Origin: CADCTB01 sp963768975
Lineage (GTDB): Bacteria; Actinomycetota; Acidimicrobiia; Acidimicrobiales; AC-14
Length of the DNA: 64,000 bases
Reading direction: 5' to 3'
NCBI GenBank assembly: GCA_963768975.1
Contig: CAVYKB010000019.1
Span: 62,001-126,000, forward strand
Below the pieces are notes generated by a model. The model was not told the DNA's origin and made no database searches. It saw only the letters and a list, made by a program, of their open reading frames with translations. Numbering within the stretch: position 1 is the stretch's first letter; each line of letters starts with the position of its first letter. A program made the position numbers and the translations under genes. Positions 33,387 to 42,590 of the stretch are shown here, piece after piece.

Positions 33387-34472
33387 GTGGCTGTCGTCAC
33401 CATGAAGCAACTGCTGGAAGCCGGAGTCCACTTCGGCCACCAGACCCGGCGCTGGAACCCCAAGATGAAGCGGTTCATCTTCGGCGAGCGCAACGGCATC
33501 TACATCATCGATCTCAACCAGACGCTGGTGCGGATCGAGACCGCCTACACCTTCGTCCGCGACCTGGCCGCCAACGGCGGCACCATCCTCTTCGTCGGCA
33601 CCAAGAAGCAGACCCAGGACCCCATCGCCAACGCGGCCAACAAGTGCGGCATGCCGTACGTGAACGAGCGCTGGCTGGGCGGGATGCTCACCAACTTCAC
33701 CACCATCAGCGCCCGGGTGAAGAAGATGATGGAGTACGAGCGCATGAAGGAGGCCGGCGACTTCGACGCCATGCCCAAGAAGGAGGCGCTCATCCTCGGC
33801 CGGGAGCTGGAGAAGCTCCAGCGCAACCTGGGCGGCATCCGGGGCCTGTCGCGCATGCCCGACGCGGTGTTCATCATCGACACCAAGAAGGAGCACATCG
33901 CCGTCACCGAGGCCAACAAGCTCCATATGCCGATCGTGGCCGTGGTCGACACCAACTGCGACCCCGACCTCATCCAGTACGTGATCCCCGGCAACGACGA
34001 CGCGATCCGGGCCGGCACGCTCATGTGCCGGGTCATCTCCGATGCGGTCGAGGAGGGCAAGTTCATCGCCTCTCGCCGCAACGCCAACAAGGCTGCGGCC
34101 ACCGCCACCCGCCCGACCGCCTCGGCGCCGGCCCCCGCCGACCCCGAGGCCGAGGCCCGGCGTACTCAGCAGCAGGCCGAGGCCCGCCGCCAGGCCGCCC
34201 TCCAGGCCCAGGAGCGCGAGGCCCGCCTCGCCGCGTCCCGCACCGCCGAGGCCGATGCCCCGCCGGCCCCTGCCGCAGCCGACGAGGCTCCGCCGGCGGA
34301 GCCGGCGGCTGTCGAAGCGCCCGCCACCGACGCCGCCGCCGACGCCGCGCCCGCGGTAGATGCGCCCGCCACCGACGCCTCGGCCACCGACGCGCCCGCC
34401 GCCGGGACTGCCGCCGCCCCGGCGAACAACGACATCGACGACTCCACCTCCACCATCCCCGGGGACGCCTGA
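33387..34472 (+). CDS. rpsB: 30S ribosomal protein S2 with long C-terminal tail
   Basis: A 361-residue S2. The conserved body (VTMKQLLEAGVHFGHQTRRWNPKMKRFIF, NERWLGGMLTNF, PDAVFIIDTKKEHIAVTEANKL, DPDLIQYVIPGNDDAIRA) ends near residue 235. A tail of about 125 residues rich in Ala, Pro, Glu and Asp, including repeated ATDA and APA units, follows, much longer than usual. GTG at 33387 is chosen because AAGGAG lies 9 nt upstream and it gives the family N-terminus. The tsf start overlaps its stop by 1 nt. Confidence 0.93.
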   Translation: MAVVTMKQLLEAGVHFGHQTRRWNPKMKRFIFGERNGIYIIDLNQTLVRIETAYTFVRDLAANGGTILFVGTKKQTQDPIANAANKCGMPYVNERWLGGMLTNFTTISARVKKMMEYERMKEAGDFDAMPKKEALILGRELEKLQRNLGGIRGLSRMPDAVFIIDTKKEHIAVTEANKLHMPIVAVVDTNCDPDLIQYVIPGNDDAIRAGTLMCRVISDAVEEGKFIASRRNANKAAATATRPTASAPAPADPEAEARRTQQQAEARRQAALQAQEREARLAASRTAEADAPPAPAAADEAPPAEPAAVEAPATDAAADAAPAVDAPATDASATDAPAAGTAAAPANNDIDDSTSTIPGDA

Positions 34473-35272
34473 TGGCCGACATCAGCGCCAAGGACGTCCA
34501 GGCCCTGCGCAAGGCCACCGGCGTGGGCATGATGGACGCCAAGCGGGCCCTGGTCGAGAACGGGGCCGACTTCGACAAGGCGGTGACCTGGCTGCGGGAG
34601 AAGGGCCTGAGCAAGGCCGCCGAGCGATCGGACAGGGAGAACACCCAGGGCGCGGTCACCGCGGCCCGGGAGGGCAATGTCGCCGCCATCGTCGAGCTCA
34701 ACTCCGAGACCGACTTCGTGGCCAAGTCGGCGGAGTTCAACGCCCTGCTGGAGAAGCTGGCCGCGGCCGTGGTCGCCGACGGCGAGGGCGCCATCGCCGC
34801 CCACCAGGACGAGATCGACGACCTGCGCATCACCCTCAAGGAGAACATCGCCGTCGGTAAGGTCATCCGCTTCGAGGCCGCCGACGGTGCCGTCCTCGAC
34901 ACCTACGTCCACAAGCCCTCCGGCTGGGGCGTCAACGCGGTCATGGTCGAGCTCCAGGGCGGCGAAGTCGACCTGGCCCGGGAGGTTTCCCTGCATATCG
35001 CCTTCGCCAAGCCCCAGTTCCTGGCTCGTGACGAAGTGCCCGTCGAGCGGGTCGAGCAGGAGCGCGCCGTCCTCGAGTCCATCAGCCGCAACGAGGGCAA
35101 GCCCGAAGCGGCGCTCCCCAAGATCATCGAAGGCCGGCTCACGGGCTGGTTCAAGGAGCAGGTCCTGCTCGAGCAGGACTTTGTGAAGGACAACAAGGTA
35201 AGCATCGCCAAGCTGGTCGGCGACGGCGGCGCCACCCTCACCCGTTTCGCCCAGGTCGTGATCGGCCGGTAG
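34472..35272 (+). CDS. tsf: Elongation factor Ts
   Basis: A 266-residue EF-Ts, the nucleotide-exchange factor for EF-Tu. N-terminal UBA-like domain (VQALRKATGVGMMDAKRALVENGADFDKAVTWLREKGLSKA) and core TDFVAKSAEFNALLEKLA, HIAFAKPQFLARDEVP, IIEGRLTGWFKEQVLLEQDFVKD. ATG overlaps the rpsB stop by one base. Confidence 0.95.
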   Translation: MADISAKDVQALRKATGVGMMDAKRALVENGADFDKAVTWLREKGLSKAAERSDRENTQGAVTAAREGNVAAIVELNSETDFVAKSAEFNALLEKLAAAVVADGEGAIAAHQDEIDDLRITLKENIAVGKVIRFEAADGAVLDTYVHKPSGWGVNAVMVELQGGEVDLAREVSLHIAFAKPQFLARDEVPVERVEQERAVLESISRNEGKPEAALPKIIEGRLTGWFKEQVLLEQDFVKDNKVSIAKLVGDGGATLTRFAQVVIGR

Positions 35273-35279
35273 GGCGGGC

Positions 35280-36002
35280 ATGCGGGGGAACTGGAGCCGG
35301 GTCGTACTCAAGCTGTCGGGGGAGGCGTTCGCCGACCCCGTCACCGGTTTCGGGATCCACGGCGCCACCGTTTCCCGCATCGCCGCCGAGGTGGCCGAGG
35401 TCCGCAAGGACCTCGGCACCGAGATCGCCATCGTGGTCGGCGGGGGCAACATCTGGCGGGGGATGACCGGCGCCGGCGCCGGCATGGACCGGGCCCAGGC
35501 CGACACCATGGGCATGCTGGCCACGGTCATCAACGGCCTGGCCCTTCAGGACGCCCTGGAGAACATCGGCGAGCCGACCCGGGTCATGACCGCCGTGCAG
35601 ATGGCCCAGGTCGCCGAGCCGTACATCCGCCGGCGGGCCGAGCGCCACCTGGAGAAGGGCCGGGTGGTCATCCTGGCCGGCGGCACCGGCAACCCGTTCT
35701 TCACCACCGACACCACCGCCGCCTTGCGGGCCGCCGAAATCGGCGCCTCCGCCATCCTCAAGGGCACCCACTCGGGCGTCGACGGCGTCTACGACGACGA
35801 CCCGCTCCTCAACCCCGAGGCGGTCAAGTTCGCCGAGGTGGAGTACATCGAGGTTCTCAAGCGGGGGCTCAAGGTCATGGACTCCACCGCCATCACCTTT
35901 TGTATGGACAACAAGCTGCCCATCGTCGTGTTCGACCTCATGGGGGCCGGCAACATCCGCCGCGCCCTGGAGGGCGAGCCGATCGGTACGCTTGTATCAT
36001 GA
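35280..36002 (+). CDS. pyrH: UMP kinase
   Basis: A 240-residue hexameric UMP kinase of the amino-acid-kinase fold making UDP for nucleotide synthesis. Motifs: VVLKLSGEAF, EIAIVVGGGNIWRG, DTMGMLATVINGLALQDAL, VVILAGGTGNPFFTTDTTAALRAAEI and VDGVYDDDP. Seven bp after tsf. Confidence 0.95.
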   Translation: MRGNWSRVVLKLSGEAFADPVTGFGIHGATVSRIAAEVAEVRKDLGTEIAIVVGGGNIWRGMTGAGAGMDRAQADTMGMLATVINGLALQDALENIGEPTRVMTAVQMAQVAEPYIRRRAERHLEKGRVVILAGGTGNPFFTTDTTAALRAAEIGASAILKGTHSGVDGVYDDDPLLNPEAVKFAEVEYIEVLKRGLKVMDSTAITFCMDNKLPIVVFDLMGAGNIRRALEGEPIGTLVS

Positions 36003-36030
36003 TGGGGCCGACGGTTGCTATGGACGTCAC

Positions 36031-36588
36031 GTGATCGACGACGTCCTGCTGGAAACGACCGAGAAGATGGCCAAGGCGGTGGCCCACACCCAGTCGGACT
36101 TCTCGACGGTGCGCACCGGCCGGGCCACGCCGGCCCTGGTCGAGAAGATCAAGGTCGACTACTACGGCACCGAGGTGCCGCTCCAGCAGATCGCCGGCTT
36201 CAACGTTCCCGAGCCGCGGGTGCTGGTCGTGGCACCGTACGACAAGAATTCCATGAAGGCCATCGAAAAGGCCATCCAGCATTCGGACCTGGGTATCACG
36301 CCGTCCAACGACGGCCAGGTGATACGTCTTGTGTTCCCGCAGCTGACGACGGAGCGCCGGAAGGACCTGGTGAGAGTGGTGAAGCACAAGGCCGAGGAAG
36401 GCCGGGTGGCGATCCGCAACCTGCGGCGGGCCGCCCGCCACGAGCTGGAAGCCTTCGAGAAGGAAGGCGAGATCTCCGTCGACGAGCTTGACCGGGCCGA
36501 GAAGGAACTCGAAAAGCTCACCCACGAGCACGTGGCCGAGATCGACAAGATGTTGGGGCGCAAGGAGCAGGAGCTCCTCGAAGTCTAG
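36031..36588 (+). CDS. frr: Ribosome recycling factor
   Basis: A 185-residue RRF, which with EF-G splits the post-termination ribosome. The three-helix bundle strings are clear: FSTVRTGRATPALVEKIKVDYYG, VPLQQIAGFNVPEPRVL, IEKAIQHSDLGITPSNDGQVIRLVFPQLTTERRKDLVRVVKHKAEEGRVAIRN. GTG at 36031 gives the usual length; an upstream ATG at 35992 is possible but would overlap pyrH. Confidence 0.94.
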   Translation: MIDDVLLETTEKMAKAVAHTQSDFSTVRTGRATPALVEKIKVDYYGTEVPLQQIAGFNVPEPRVLVVAPYDKNSMKAIEKAIQHSDLGITPSNDGQVIRLVFPQLTTERRKDLVRVVKHKAEEGRVAIRNLRRAARHELEAFEKEGEISVDELDRAEKELEKLTHEHVAEIDKMLGRKEQELLEV

Positions 36589-36639
36589 GAACCGCCGACC
36601 CGAACCGGCCATCTGAAAGAACTGTAGGAGGGCCCACAT

Positions 36640-37578
36640 TTGGACGAATTCCCGACCGACGACCGGACACAGGCGGCAAAAGACGAACTCTCCACCGACC
36701 CTGGCCCTGCCTGGTCGGGCGTCGCCCGTGGGCCCCGGCCGGCGGCTGAAGGGGTCCGGATCATCGGCGCCGAGGAAGCGGCGGCGGCCATCGAGTCCGG
36801 CCAGGTGTCGCCCCGGGTACCCGACGACGCCCCCCGCTTCGGCGACGTGCCTCAGCCCCCGCCCGGTCCTCATCCGCCCCTTCGCTTCCCGGGCTCCGAC
36901 CCCTCGGCGGTCGAGAAGCCGCCAGTGGTCGTGCCCGACCCCCCGCCCCCGCCGCCGCCGCTGATCGCCGAGGTCGGCCCGGCGCCGGCCCGTTCGGCGT
37001 GGGCCGAGGCGTTCGAGAGCAGGGCACCGGATGACGACCCCAGTAGTTTCTGGGACCCGCCGGTGGTCGCCACCGCTCCGCCCGGGCGCTTCGAGGAGCT
37101 GGTCGCTGCCGCGGCGCGGGCCGAGGCCGAGGCCGGCGCTGCCGACCCGCTCGCCCGGGCCGGGGTCGAGCCGGAGCTGCGGGAGATCACACCCGACCGG
37201 CCGCTCACGTCCGATCCCGTCTCCGGCGAATGGGCGGTGGCGTCGGGGTTGGGAGGCAATGTCGGCCTCCCGGCCCGGGCTGGGCGTAGCCTTGGCGCAC
37301 CATCGCCGGGGCCTGCATCGCCCCAAACGGAATGGGACCGGCTCTCCGGGCCCGGAAGTGGAAGGAGGCCGGTGGGCGAAGGACAGGGAGGTTCATGGGA
37401 GTTGTCCGACGAGCCCGGCACGGGTCGCGACCCGAGCCCGGCGCCGGCCTCCGCGCCCTCGGAGGACCAGCGCACCATGTCGCTGCCCCACTGGACGGAC
37501 CCGCCGACCGGCGAGGTGCCGCGCATCCTGGGCGACGCGCCGCCGCCCCGGCGGCCGCCGCCGGCGATGACGAGCTGA
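36640..37578 (+). CDS. Disordered Pro/Ala-rich N-terminal part, probably of CdsA, ended by an apparent frameshift
   Basis: A 312-residue frame (TTG start after TAGGAGGGCCC) that is acidic, Pro-rich and disordered: EGVRIIGAEEAAAAIE, FGDVPQPPPGPHPPLRFP, then SLPHWTDPPTGEVPRILGD. It ends in a short nonsense tail at TGA 37576-37578. The following frame, starting DDELSAWSALSTGPRWRDQP, reads like a direct continuation and runs into the CdsA membrane domain. One missing base in the GC run at about 37530-37562 would join them into a 698-residue protein. It could instead be a separate gene. Confidence 0.5.
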   Translation: MDEFPTDDRTQAAKDELSTDPGPAWSGVARGPRPAAEGVRIIGAEEAAAAIESGQVSPRVPDDAPRFGDVPQPPPGPHPPLRFPGSDPSAVEKPPVVVPDPPPPPPPLIAEVGPAPARSAWAEAFESRAPDDDPSSFWDPPVVATAPPGRFEELVAAAARAEAEAGAADPLARAGVEPELREITPDRPLTSDPVSGEWAVASGLGGNVGLPARAGRSLGAPSPGPASPQTEWDRLSGPGSGRRPVGEGQGGSWELSDEPGTGRDPSPAPASAPSEDQRTMSLPHWTDPPTGEVPRILGDAPPPRRPPPAMTS

Positions 37579-38735
37579 GCGCCTGGTCGGCGCTCTCCAC
37601 CGGCCCCCGCTGGCGCGACCAGCCCGCCGACTGGGACGAGGCCGACTTCTCCGACACCGTGCTCGACGACCGTGAGGCCCGCGTGGGCGCGCTGCGGGAC
37701 CAGCCGGAGCTCGACGAGGAGGCCGACCTCTTCGCGTTCGACGACCAGCCCCCGCCGGCGCCGGCCCCCGCGGCCGCCGCTCGCGGCCGCACCACCGCCA
37801 CCCAGGCGCGCCCCACCGCTCGCCGCCCCCGGCCGGCCCCCGGCCCCGGTGGCGGCGGCCCCGCAGGCCCCGCCGGGCCCGGCGGCCCGACCGGCGGTGG
37901 TGGAGGCGGCGGTGGTGGCGGCACGACCGACCTCTCCACCCGTGTCGTCACCGGCGTCATCGCCGCCGGGGTGCTGCTGGCCGCAGCGGCCATCGGCTCC
38001 ACCGCCCTGGTGCTCCTGGTGCTGGCCGCGGTCACCATGGCCGGCGCCGAGATGTTCCAGGCCCTGCGGACCCGCGGCTACCAGCCCGCCACCCTCCTGG
38101 GCCTGGTGGGCTGCGCGGCGATGGTGCTGGCCGCCTACAACTACGGCCTGGTGGCTTTCCCGCTGATCCTGACCCTGATGGTCATCTTCAGCTTCCTCTG
38201 GTACCTGACCGGCGTGGTCAACGCCAAGCCGACGATGAACATCGCGGTGACGCTGTTCGCCTTCGTCTACGTCGGATTCCTGGGCAGCTTCGCCGCCCTG
38301 TTCCTCGCCGTGCCGGGCGAGCGGGCCGTCGGCCTTCTGCTGGGGGCGGTCATCTGCACCGCAGCCCATGACATCGGCGCCTATCTGGTCGGCAAGTACT
38401 GGGGCAAGACGCCGCTGGCGCCCGAGCTTTCGCCCAACAAGACCTTCGAGGGCCTGGTCGGCGGGGTGCTGGCGTCGGTGTTCATCGCCTTGCTCATCGT
38501 CAGCCGAATCGCCCCCTGGGACGCGGGCAAGGCGTTCTGGCTGGGTGTCGTCGTCGCCATCGCCGCCCCTCTGGGGGACCTGTGCGAGTCGATGATCAAG
38601 CGCGACCTGGGCGTGAAGGACATGGGCAAGCTCCTGCCCGGCCACGGCGGCGTGCTCGACCGGATCGACGCCCTGCTGTTCGTGATCCCGGCCACCTACT
38701 ACCTGGCCGTGCTGCTGTTCGACAGTGGTTTCTGA
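37332..38735 (+). CDS. cdsA: Phosphatidate cytidylyltransferase (start uncertain)
   Basis: CDP-diacylglycerol synthase, which converts phosphatidic acid and CTP to CDP-diacylglycerol. About eight membrane segments follow an acidic and Pro/Gly-rich N-terminus (a polyglycine run near 37890-37920). The family signature is present near the C-terminus: HDIGAYLVGKYWGKTPLAPELSPNKTFEGLVGG and PLGDLCESMIKRDLGVKDMGKLLPGHGGVLDRIDALLF. The ATG at 37332 is the first start in this frame, but the first 75 codons overlap the preceding gene out of frame and are unlikely to be translated. True N-terminus probably comes from the upstream frame. Confidence 0.88.
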   Translation: MGPALRARKWKEAGGRRTGRFMGVVRRARHGSRPEPGAGLRALGGPAHHVAAPLDGPADRRGAAHPGRRAAAPAAAAGDDELSAWSALSTGPRWRDQPADWDEADFSDTVLDDREARVGALRDQPELDEEADLFAFDDQPPPAPAPAAAARGRTTATQARPTARRPRPAPGPGGGGPAGPAGPGGPTGGGGGGGGGGTTDLSTRVVTGVIAAGVLLAAAAIGSTALVLLVLAAVTMAGAEMFQALRTRGYQPATLLGLVGCAAMVLAAYNYGLVAFPLILTLMVIFSFLWYLTGVVNAKPTMNIAVTLFAFVYVGFLGSFAALFLAVPGERAVGLLLGAVICTAAHDIGAYLVGKYWGKTPLAPELSPNKTFEGLVGGVLASVFIALLIVSRIAPWDAGKAFWLGVVVAIAAPLGDLCESMIKRDLGVKDMGKLLPGHGGVLDRIDALLFVIPATYYLAVLLFDSGF

Positions 38736-38756
38736 GAATCAGGGGCTTCTGAGTAT

Positions 38757-39911
38757 TTGAGGACGGTCAGCGTCGTCGGGTCGACGGGCTCCATCGGGAC
38801 CCAGACCCTGGAGGTGGTGGCCGCCGAGCCGGAGCGCTACCGCATCGTCGCCCTCGGGGCGGCCCGGTCGGTGGATCTCCTGGTGGAGCAGGCCCACGCT
38901 GTGCGCCCGGAGCGGGTGGCCATCGCCGACGCGTCGCTGGCCGCCGACCTGGAAGCCCGGGTGCCCAAGGGCACCGAGGTGTGGGCCGGGCCCGAGGCGC
39001 TGGCGGCCATTGCCCGGGAGGCCGAGGTCGTCGTCAACGGCGTGGTCGGCTTCGCCGGCCTGCCCGTCACCCTCGCCGCCCTGGAGGCGGGCCGGCGCCT
39101 GGCGCTGGCCAACAAGGAGTCGCTCATCGCCGGCGGCCCGGTGGTCCAGCGGGCGCGGGCGACCCCGGGGGCGGAGATCCTGCCCGTCGACTCCGAACAC
39201 GCCGCAGTCCACCAGTGCCTGCGGGCCGGCCCGATCGACCGCCTGGCCCGCATCGTGCTGACCGCCAGCGGGGGGCCGTTCCGGGGCCGCACCGGCGCCG
39301 AGCTGGCCGGGGTGACCGTGGCCGACGCCCTGGCCCATCCGACCTGGTCCATGGGACCGAAGATCACCGTGGACTCCTCCACGCTGATGAACAAGGGCCT
39401 CGAGGTGATCGAGGCCCACGAGCTCTTCGGGGTGGCGTACGACCGGATCGAGGTCGTCGTGCACCCGCAGTCGATCGTGCACTCCATGGTGGAGTTCACC
39501 GACGGCTCCTCTGTCGCCCAGCTCTCCCAGCCCGACATGCGCCTGCCCATCTCCTACGCCCTGGCCTACCCGGACCGGGGCGAGGTGGCCTTCGGCGCCC
39601 TCGACTGGTCGGCGGTGGGCCGCCTGGACTTCGAGGCGCCCGACCGGGCCGCCTTCCCGTGCCTGGATCTGGCCTATGAGGCCGGCCGGGAAGGGGGGAC
39701 GGCGCCGGCGTGGTTGAACGCAGCCAACGAGATTGCCGTCGCTGCCTTCCTGGTAGGACGAATCTCGTGGAAAGCAATCGCCGATGTATGCAAAGAGACG
39801 CTCGTGCGGCATCATGGAACGAACCCGGTGAGCGTCGACGTTGTTCTTGACGCGGACCGGCTCGCGCGGGAACAAGCAAGGCGGGTCGTAGAACGGAGCG
39901 AAGCAGCTTGA
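38757..39911 (+). CDS. dxr: 1-deoxy-D-xylulose 5-phosphate reductoisomerase
   Basis: A 384-residue Dxr, second enzyme of the MEP isoprenoid pathway, making MEP from DXP with NADPH. Motifs: VVGSTGSIGTQTLEV (NADPH), LALANKESLIAGG, LPVDSEHAAVHQCL, LTASGGPFRG, HPTWSMGPKITVDSSTLMNKGLEVIEA, VVHPQSIVHSMVEF and NAANEIAVAAFL. TTG start at 38757 follows an AGGGG stretch. It overlaps rseP by 4 bp, and ispG of the same pathway lies just beyond. Confidence 0.95.
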   Translation: MRTVSVVGSTGSIGTQTLEVVAAEPERYRIVALGAARSVDLLVEQAHAVRPERVAIADASLAADLEARVPKGTEVWAGPEALAAIAREAEVVVNGVVGFAGLPVTLAALEAGRRLALANKESLIAGGPVVQRARATPGAEILPVDSEHAAVHQCLRAGPIDRLARIVLTASGGPFRGRTGAELAGVTVADALAHPTWSMGPKITVDSSTLMNKGLEVIEAHELFGVAYDRIEVVVHPQSIVHSMVEFTDGSSVAQLSQPDMRLPISYALAYPDRGEVAFGALDWSAVGRLDFEAPDRAAFPCLDLAYEAGREGGTAPAWLNAANEIAVAAFLVGRISWKAIADVCKETLVRHHGTNPVSVDVVLDADRLAREQARRVVERSEAA

Positions 39912-41206
39912 CCCAGACCAGCTCAACCCTGATCACCGACGAGACGGTGATACCCGACCCTGATGTGCACCGCGCCGAAAGGCGCAAGCTGCTCATGCTG
40001 GCCGGCATCATGGCCGGCGGGATCACCCTCTCCCTCATGACCGGCACCTTCCCGGTCGTCGGCTTCTGTCTAGCCATCGCCGCGGTCGTGATGCTTCACG
40101 AGGCGGCCCACTTCGCGGCGGCCAAGTGGTCGGGCATGAAGGCCACCGAGTTCTTCTTCGGCTTCGGTCCCCGGCTGTGGTCGGTCCGCAAGGGCGAGAC
40201 CGAGTACGGCATCAAGGCCATCCCCTTCGGCGGTTACGTCAAGATCATCGGGATGAGCAACCTCGAGCGCAACATCGCGCCCGAGGACGAGCCCCGCACC
40301 TACCGCCAGGGGTCGTACCCGAAGCGGATGCTGGTGGCGCTGGCCGGCGTGGCCACCCACTTCGTCATGGCGTTCGTCCTGCTGGTGGTCCTGCTCAGCG
40401 CCGTCGGCGTCCCCAACTACGACAAGCCGAGCCTCACCGTCGGCAACCTGAGCCGACTCGACACCGGCCCGAGCCCGGCGGTCGACGCCGGCTTCCAGGT
40501 GGGCGACAAGATCGTGTCAGTCGGCGGCCAGACCGTCAGCCTCTGGTCCGACGTTCCCCCGATCATCCGCGAGAGCCCTGGTCGCCCTGTCGACTTCGTG
40601 GTCGAGCGCGATGGCGCCCCGGTCAACCTGACGGCCACGCCCATCGCTCTCGAGGGGGAGGGTGGCACGACTCGCGGCTTCATCGGCGTGGGCCCCCGGC
40701 CCACCATTGAGACGATGAACCCCATCGCCGCCTCGGGACGGGCTGTGACCGATATCTGGCAGCTGTCCACCGGGTCCATCAAGGCCCTGGGGTCGTTCTT
40801 CGCTCCGAGCTCGCTGCGGGACTACGCCGGCCAGCTGACCAACGCCAACAACGAGGACGAGGCCGCCGCCGGCGGCGAGGACCGCTTCGTCTCGGTCGTC
40901 GGCGTGGCCCGCATCGCCGGCCAGGCGGCCGAGAGCGGGATCTTCAACGTCATCTACCTCCTCGTGCTGCTGAACATCTTCATCGGTGTGTTCAACCTGG
41001 TCCCGCTCCTGCCGCTCGACGGCGGGCACGTGGCCATCGGCACCTACGAGCGCCTGCGGTCCCGCCTGAAGGAAGGCAAGCGCTACCACGCCGATGTCGG
41101 CAAGATGATGCCCGTGGCCGCGGCCGTGATCGTGATCCTGGTCCTGATCGGCGTGACGTCGGTCTACCTCGACATCGTCAACCCGGTCGCCAACCCCTAT
41201 CAGTAA
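39908..41206 (+). CDS. rseP: Site-2 protease family membrane zinc metalloprotease
   Basis: A 432-residue M50 protease with a zinc motif HEAAH in VVMLHEAAHFAAAKWSG, a PDZ domain in the middle (AGFQVGDKIVSVGGQ), and the third ligand motif NLVPLLPLDGGH near the C-terminus. Membrane segments flank these. It cleaves substrates such as anti-sigma factors within the membrane. A TTG start overlapping the dxr stop is assumed. About 45 extra residues precede the first membrane helix. Confidence 0.92.
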   Translation: MTQTSSTLITDETVIPDPDVHRAERRKLLMLAGIMAGGITLSLMTGTFPVVGFCLAIAAVVMLHEAAHFAAAKWSGMKATEFFFGFGPRLWSVRKGETEYGIKAIPFGGYVKIIGMSNLERNIAPEDEPRTYRQGSYPKRMLVALAGVATHFVMAFVLLVVLLSAVGVPNYDKPSLTVGNLSRLDTGPSPAVDAGFQVGDKIVSVGGQTVSLWSDVPPIIRESPGRPVDFVVERDGAPVNLTATPIALEGEGGTTRGFIGVGPRPTIETMNPIAASGRAVTDIWQLSTGSIKALGSFFAPSSLRDYAGQLTNANNEDEAAAGGEDRFVSVVGVARIAGQAAESGIFNVIYLLVLLNIFIGVFNLVPLLPLDGGHVAIGTYERLRSRLKEGKRYHADVGKMMPVAAAVIVILVLIGVTSVYLDIVNPVANPYQ

Positions 41207-41340
41207 TCGCCGTCGCAACCAGAGGTTGCTCGGCGAGAGGATCGCAATGGGGGTCGCCGGCAGAGCCGGCGGCCCCCATCGTCGTGTCCTGCCGGTAGCC
41301 GGATGGGGCCGCCTCCGGCGGCGACTACGGCCACCGGGTC
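41207..41340 (+). repeat. Structured intergenic element, copy A
   Basis: Between rseP and ispG. First stem: TCGCCG/CGGCGA closing GCAACC-AGA-GGTTGC (41215-41229). Second: a 15-bp stem with one G-U wobble and an AGA loop (41247-41261 with 41265-41279). Then CCGG-TAG-CCGG and GCCGCC-TCC-GGCGGC (41308-41322). It is similar over its length to the copy at 46022-46164, with a compensatory change in the first stem. The long second stem could also terminate rseP transcription. Confidence 0.75.
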
Positions 41341-41349
41341 GCTGGCGCC

Positions 41350-41355
41350 CATACT
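41350..41355 (+). promoter_or_regulatory. Putative -10 element for ispG
   Basis: CATACT is followed by 6 nt and the ATG at 41362. There is no ribosome binding site before that ATG, so a leaderless transcript starting at the start codon is plausible. No clear -35. Confidence 0.35.
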
Positions 41356-41361
41356 GGACCC

Positions 41362-42579
41362 ATGTTCGTTCGCCGTCCTACCCGACAGGTCGCGCTGAAG
41401 GGAGCGTCGAGCACGGTCGTCGTCGGCGGGGACGCCGATGTCTCGGTGCAGTCCATGACGATCACCAAGACGGCCGACGTGGAGGGCACGCTGGCCCAGA
41501 TCTACGCCCTGGCCGCCGCCGGCGCCGACATCGTGCGCTGCACGTGCAACGAGCCCGAGGCGGCCGAGGGTCTGGCGGCCATCGTGCCCCGCTCGCCGGT
41601 CCCGATCGTCGCCGACATCCATTTCCAGTACAAGCTGGCCCTCGCCGCCCTCGACGCCGGCGTGGCCTGCCTGCGGCTGAACCCCGGCAACATCCGCAAG
41701 CCGGCGCAGATCAAGCTGGTGGCCGAGGAGGCCAAGGCCCGCGGCGTCCCCATCCGGATCGGCGTGAACGCCGGCTCGCTCGACCCCGAGCTGCTGGACA
41801 AGTACGGCGGTGCCACCCCCGAGGCCCTGGTGGAGTCGGCCCAGCGGGAGCTCGCCTACTTCGAGGAGGTGGACTTCTCCGACGTGAAGATCTCGGTCAA
41901 GGCCTCCAACGTGCCGCTCATGATCGAGGCCTACCGCCAGCTGGCCGAGGTCACCGACCACCCGCTGCACCTGGGCGTCACCGAGGCGGGTCCGCCCCCG
42001 GCGGGGCTCGTCAAGGCCACCGCCGGCATTGCCACCCTCCTGGCTGAGGGCATCGGCGACACCATCCGATACTCGCTGACCGCCGACCCCGTCGAGGAGG
42101 CGCGGGCCGGCCGCCAGCTCCTGGAAGCCATGGGGCTGCGGAAGCGCAAGACGGTGGACCTGATCGCCTGCCCGTCCTGCGGGCGGGCCGAGGTCGACGT
42201 CATCCGGGTGGCCAAGGAGGCCGAGGCCGCCCTGGCCGACCGTAAGCTGCCCATCCAGGTGGCCGTCATGGGGTGCGTGGTGAACGGACCGGGAGAGGCC
42301 CGGACGGCCGACCTCGGTATCGCCGCCGGCAACGGCAAGGGCCACCTGTTCGTGAAGGGCCAGATGATCCGGGTGGTCCCGGAGGCCGACATGGTCGCCG
42401 CCCTGGTCGAGGAGGCCGAGCGCCTGGTGGCCGAGGGGGCCGAGGCTCGCATCGCCGCCGCCGATGTCGGCGCCGTCGAGGAGGCCGAGCGCAACCGCCA
42501 GCTGCTCCTTGCCGAGCAGGGCGACGACCCCAACGCCGTATCCCAGAAGGTCGAGCTCATCCACAAGGAGTTCACATAG
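41362..42579 (+). CDS. ispG: 4-hydroxy-3-methylbut-2-en-1-yl diphosphate synthase
   Basis: A 405-residue IspG (GcpE), penultimate MEP-pathway enzyme, reducing MEcPP to HMBPP with a 4Fe-4S cluster. N-terminal TIM barrel (VSVQSMTITKTADVEGTLAQI, VPIVADIHFQYKLAL, LRLNPGNI, RIGVNAGSL); C-terminal cluster domain with CPSCGR and MGCVVNGPGEA. The tail after VKGQMIRVVPE is about 20 residues longer than usual. The ATG has no Shine-Dalgarno, but CATACT lies 6 nt upstream. Confidence 0.95.
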   Translation: MFVRRPTRQVALKGASSTVVVGGDADVSVQSMTITKTADVEGTLAQIYALAAAGADIVRCTCNEPEAAEGLAAIVPRSPVPIVADIHFQYKLALAALDAGVACLRLNPGNIRKPAQIKLVAEEAKARGVPIRIGVNAGSLDPELLDKYGGATPEALVESAQRELAYFEEVDFSDVKISVKASNVPLMIEAYRQLAEVTDHPLHLGVTEAGPPPAGLVKATAGIATLLAEGIGDTIRYSLTADPVEEARAGRQLLEAMGLRKRKTVDLIACPSCGRAEVDVIRVAKEAEAALADRKLPIQVAVMGCVVNGPGEARTADLGIAAGNGKGHLFVKGQMIRVVPEADMVAALVEEAERLVAEGAEARIAAADVGAVEEAERNRQLLLAEQGDDPNAVSQKVELIHKEFT

Positions 42580-42590
42580 CAGCCGAGTGT

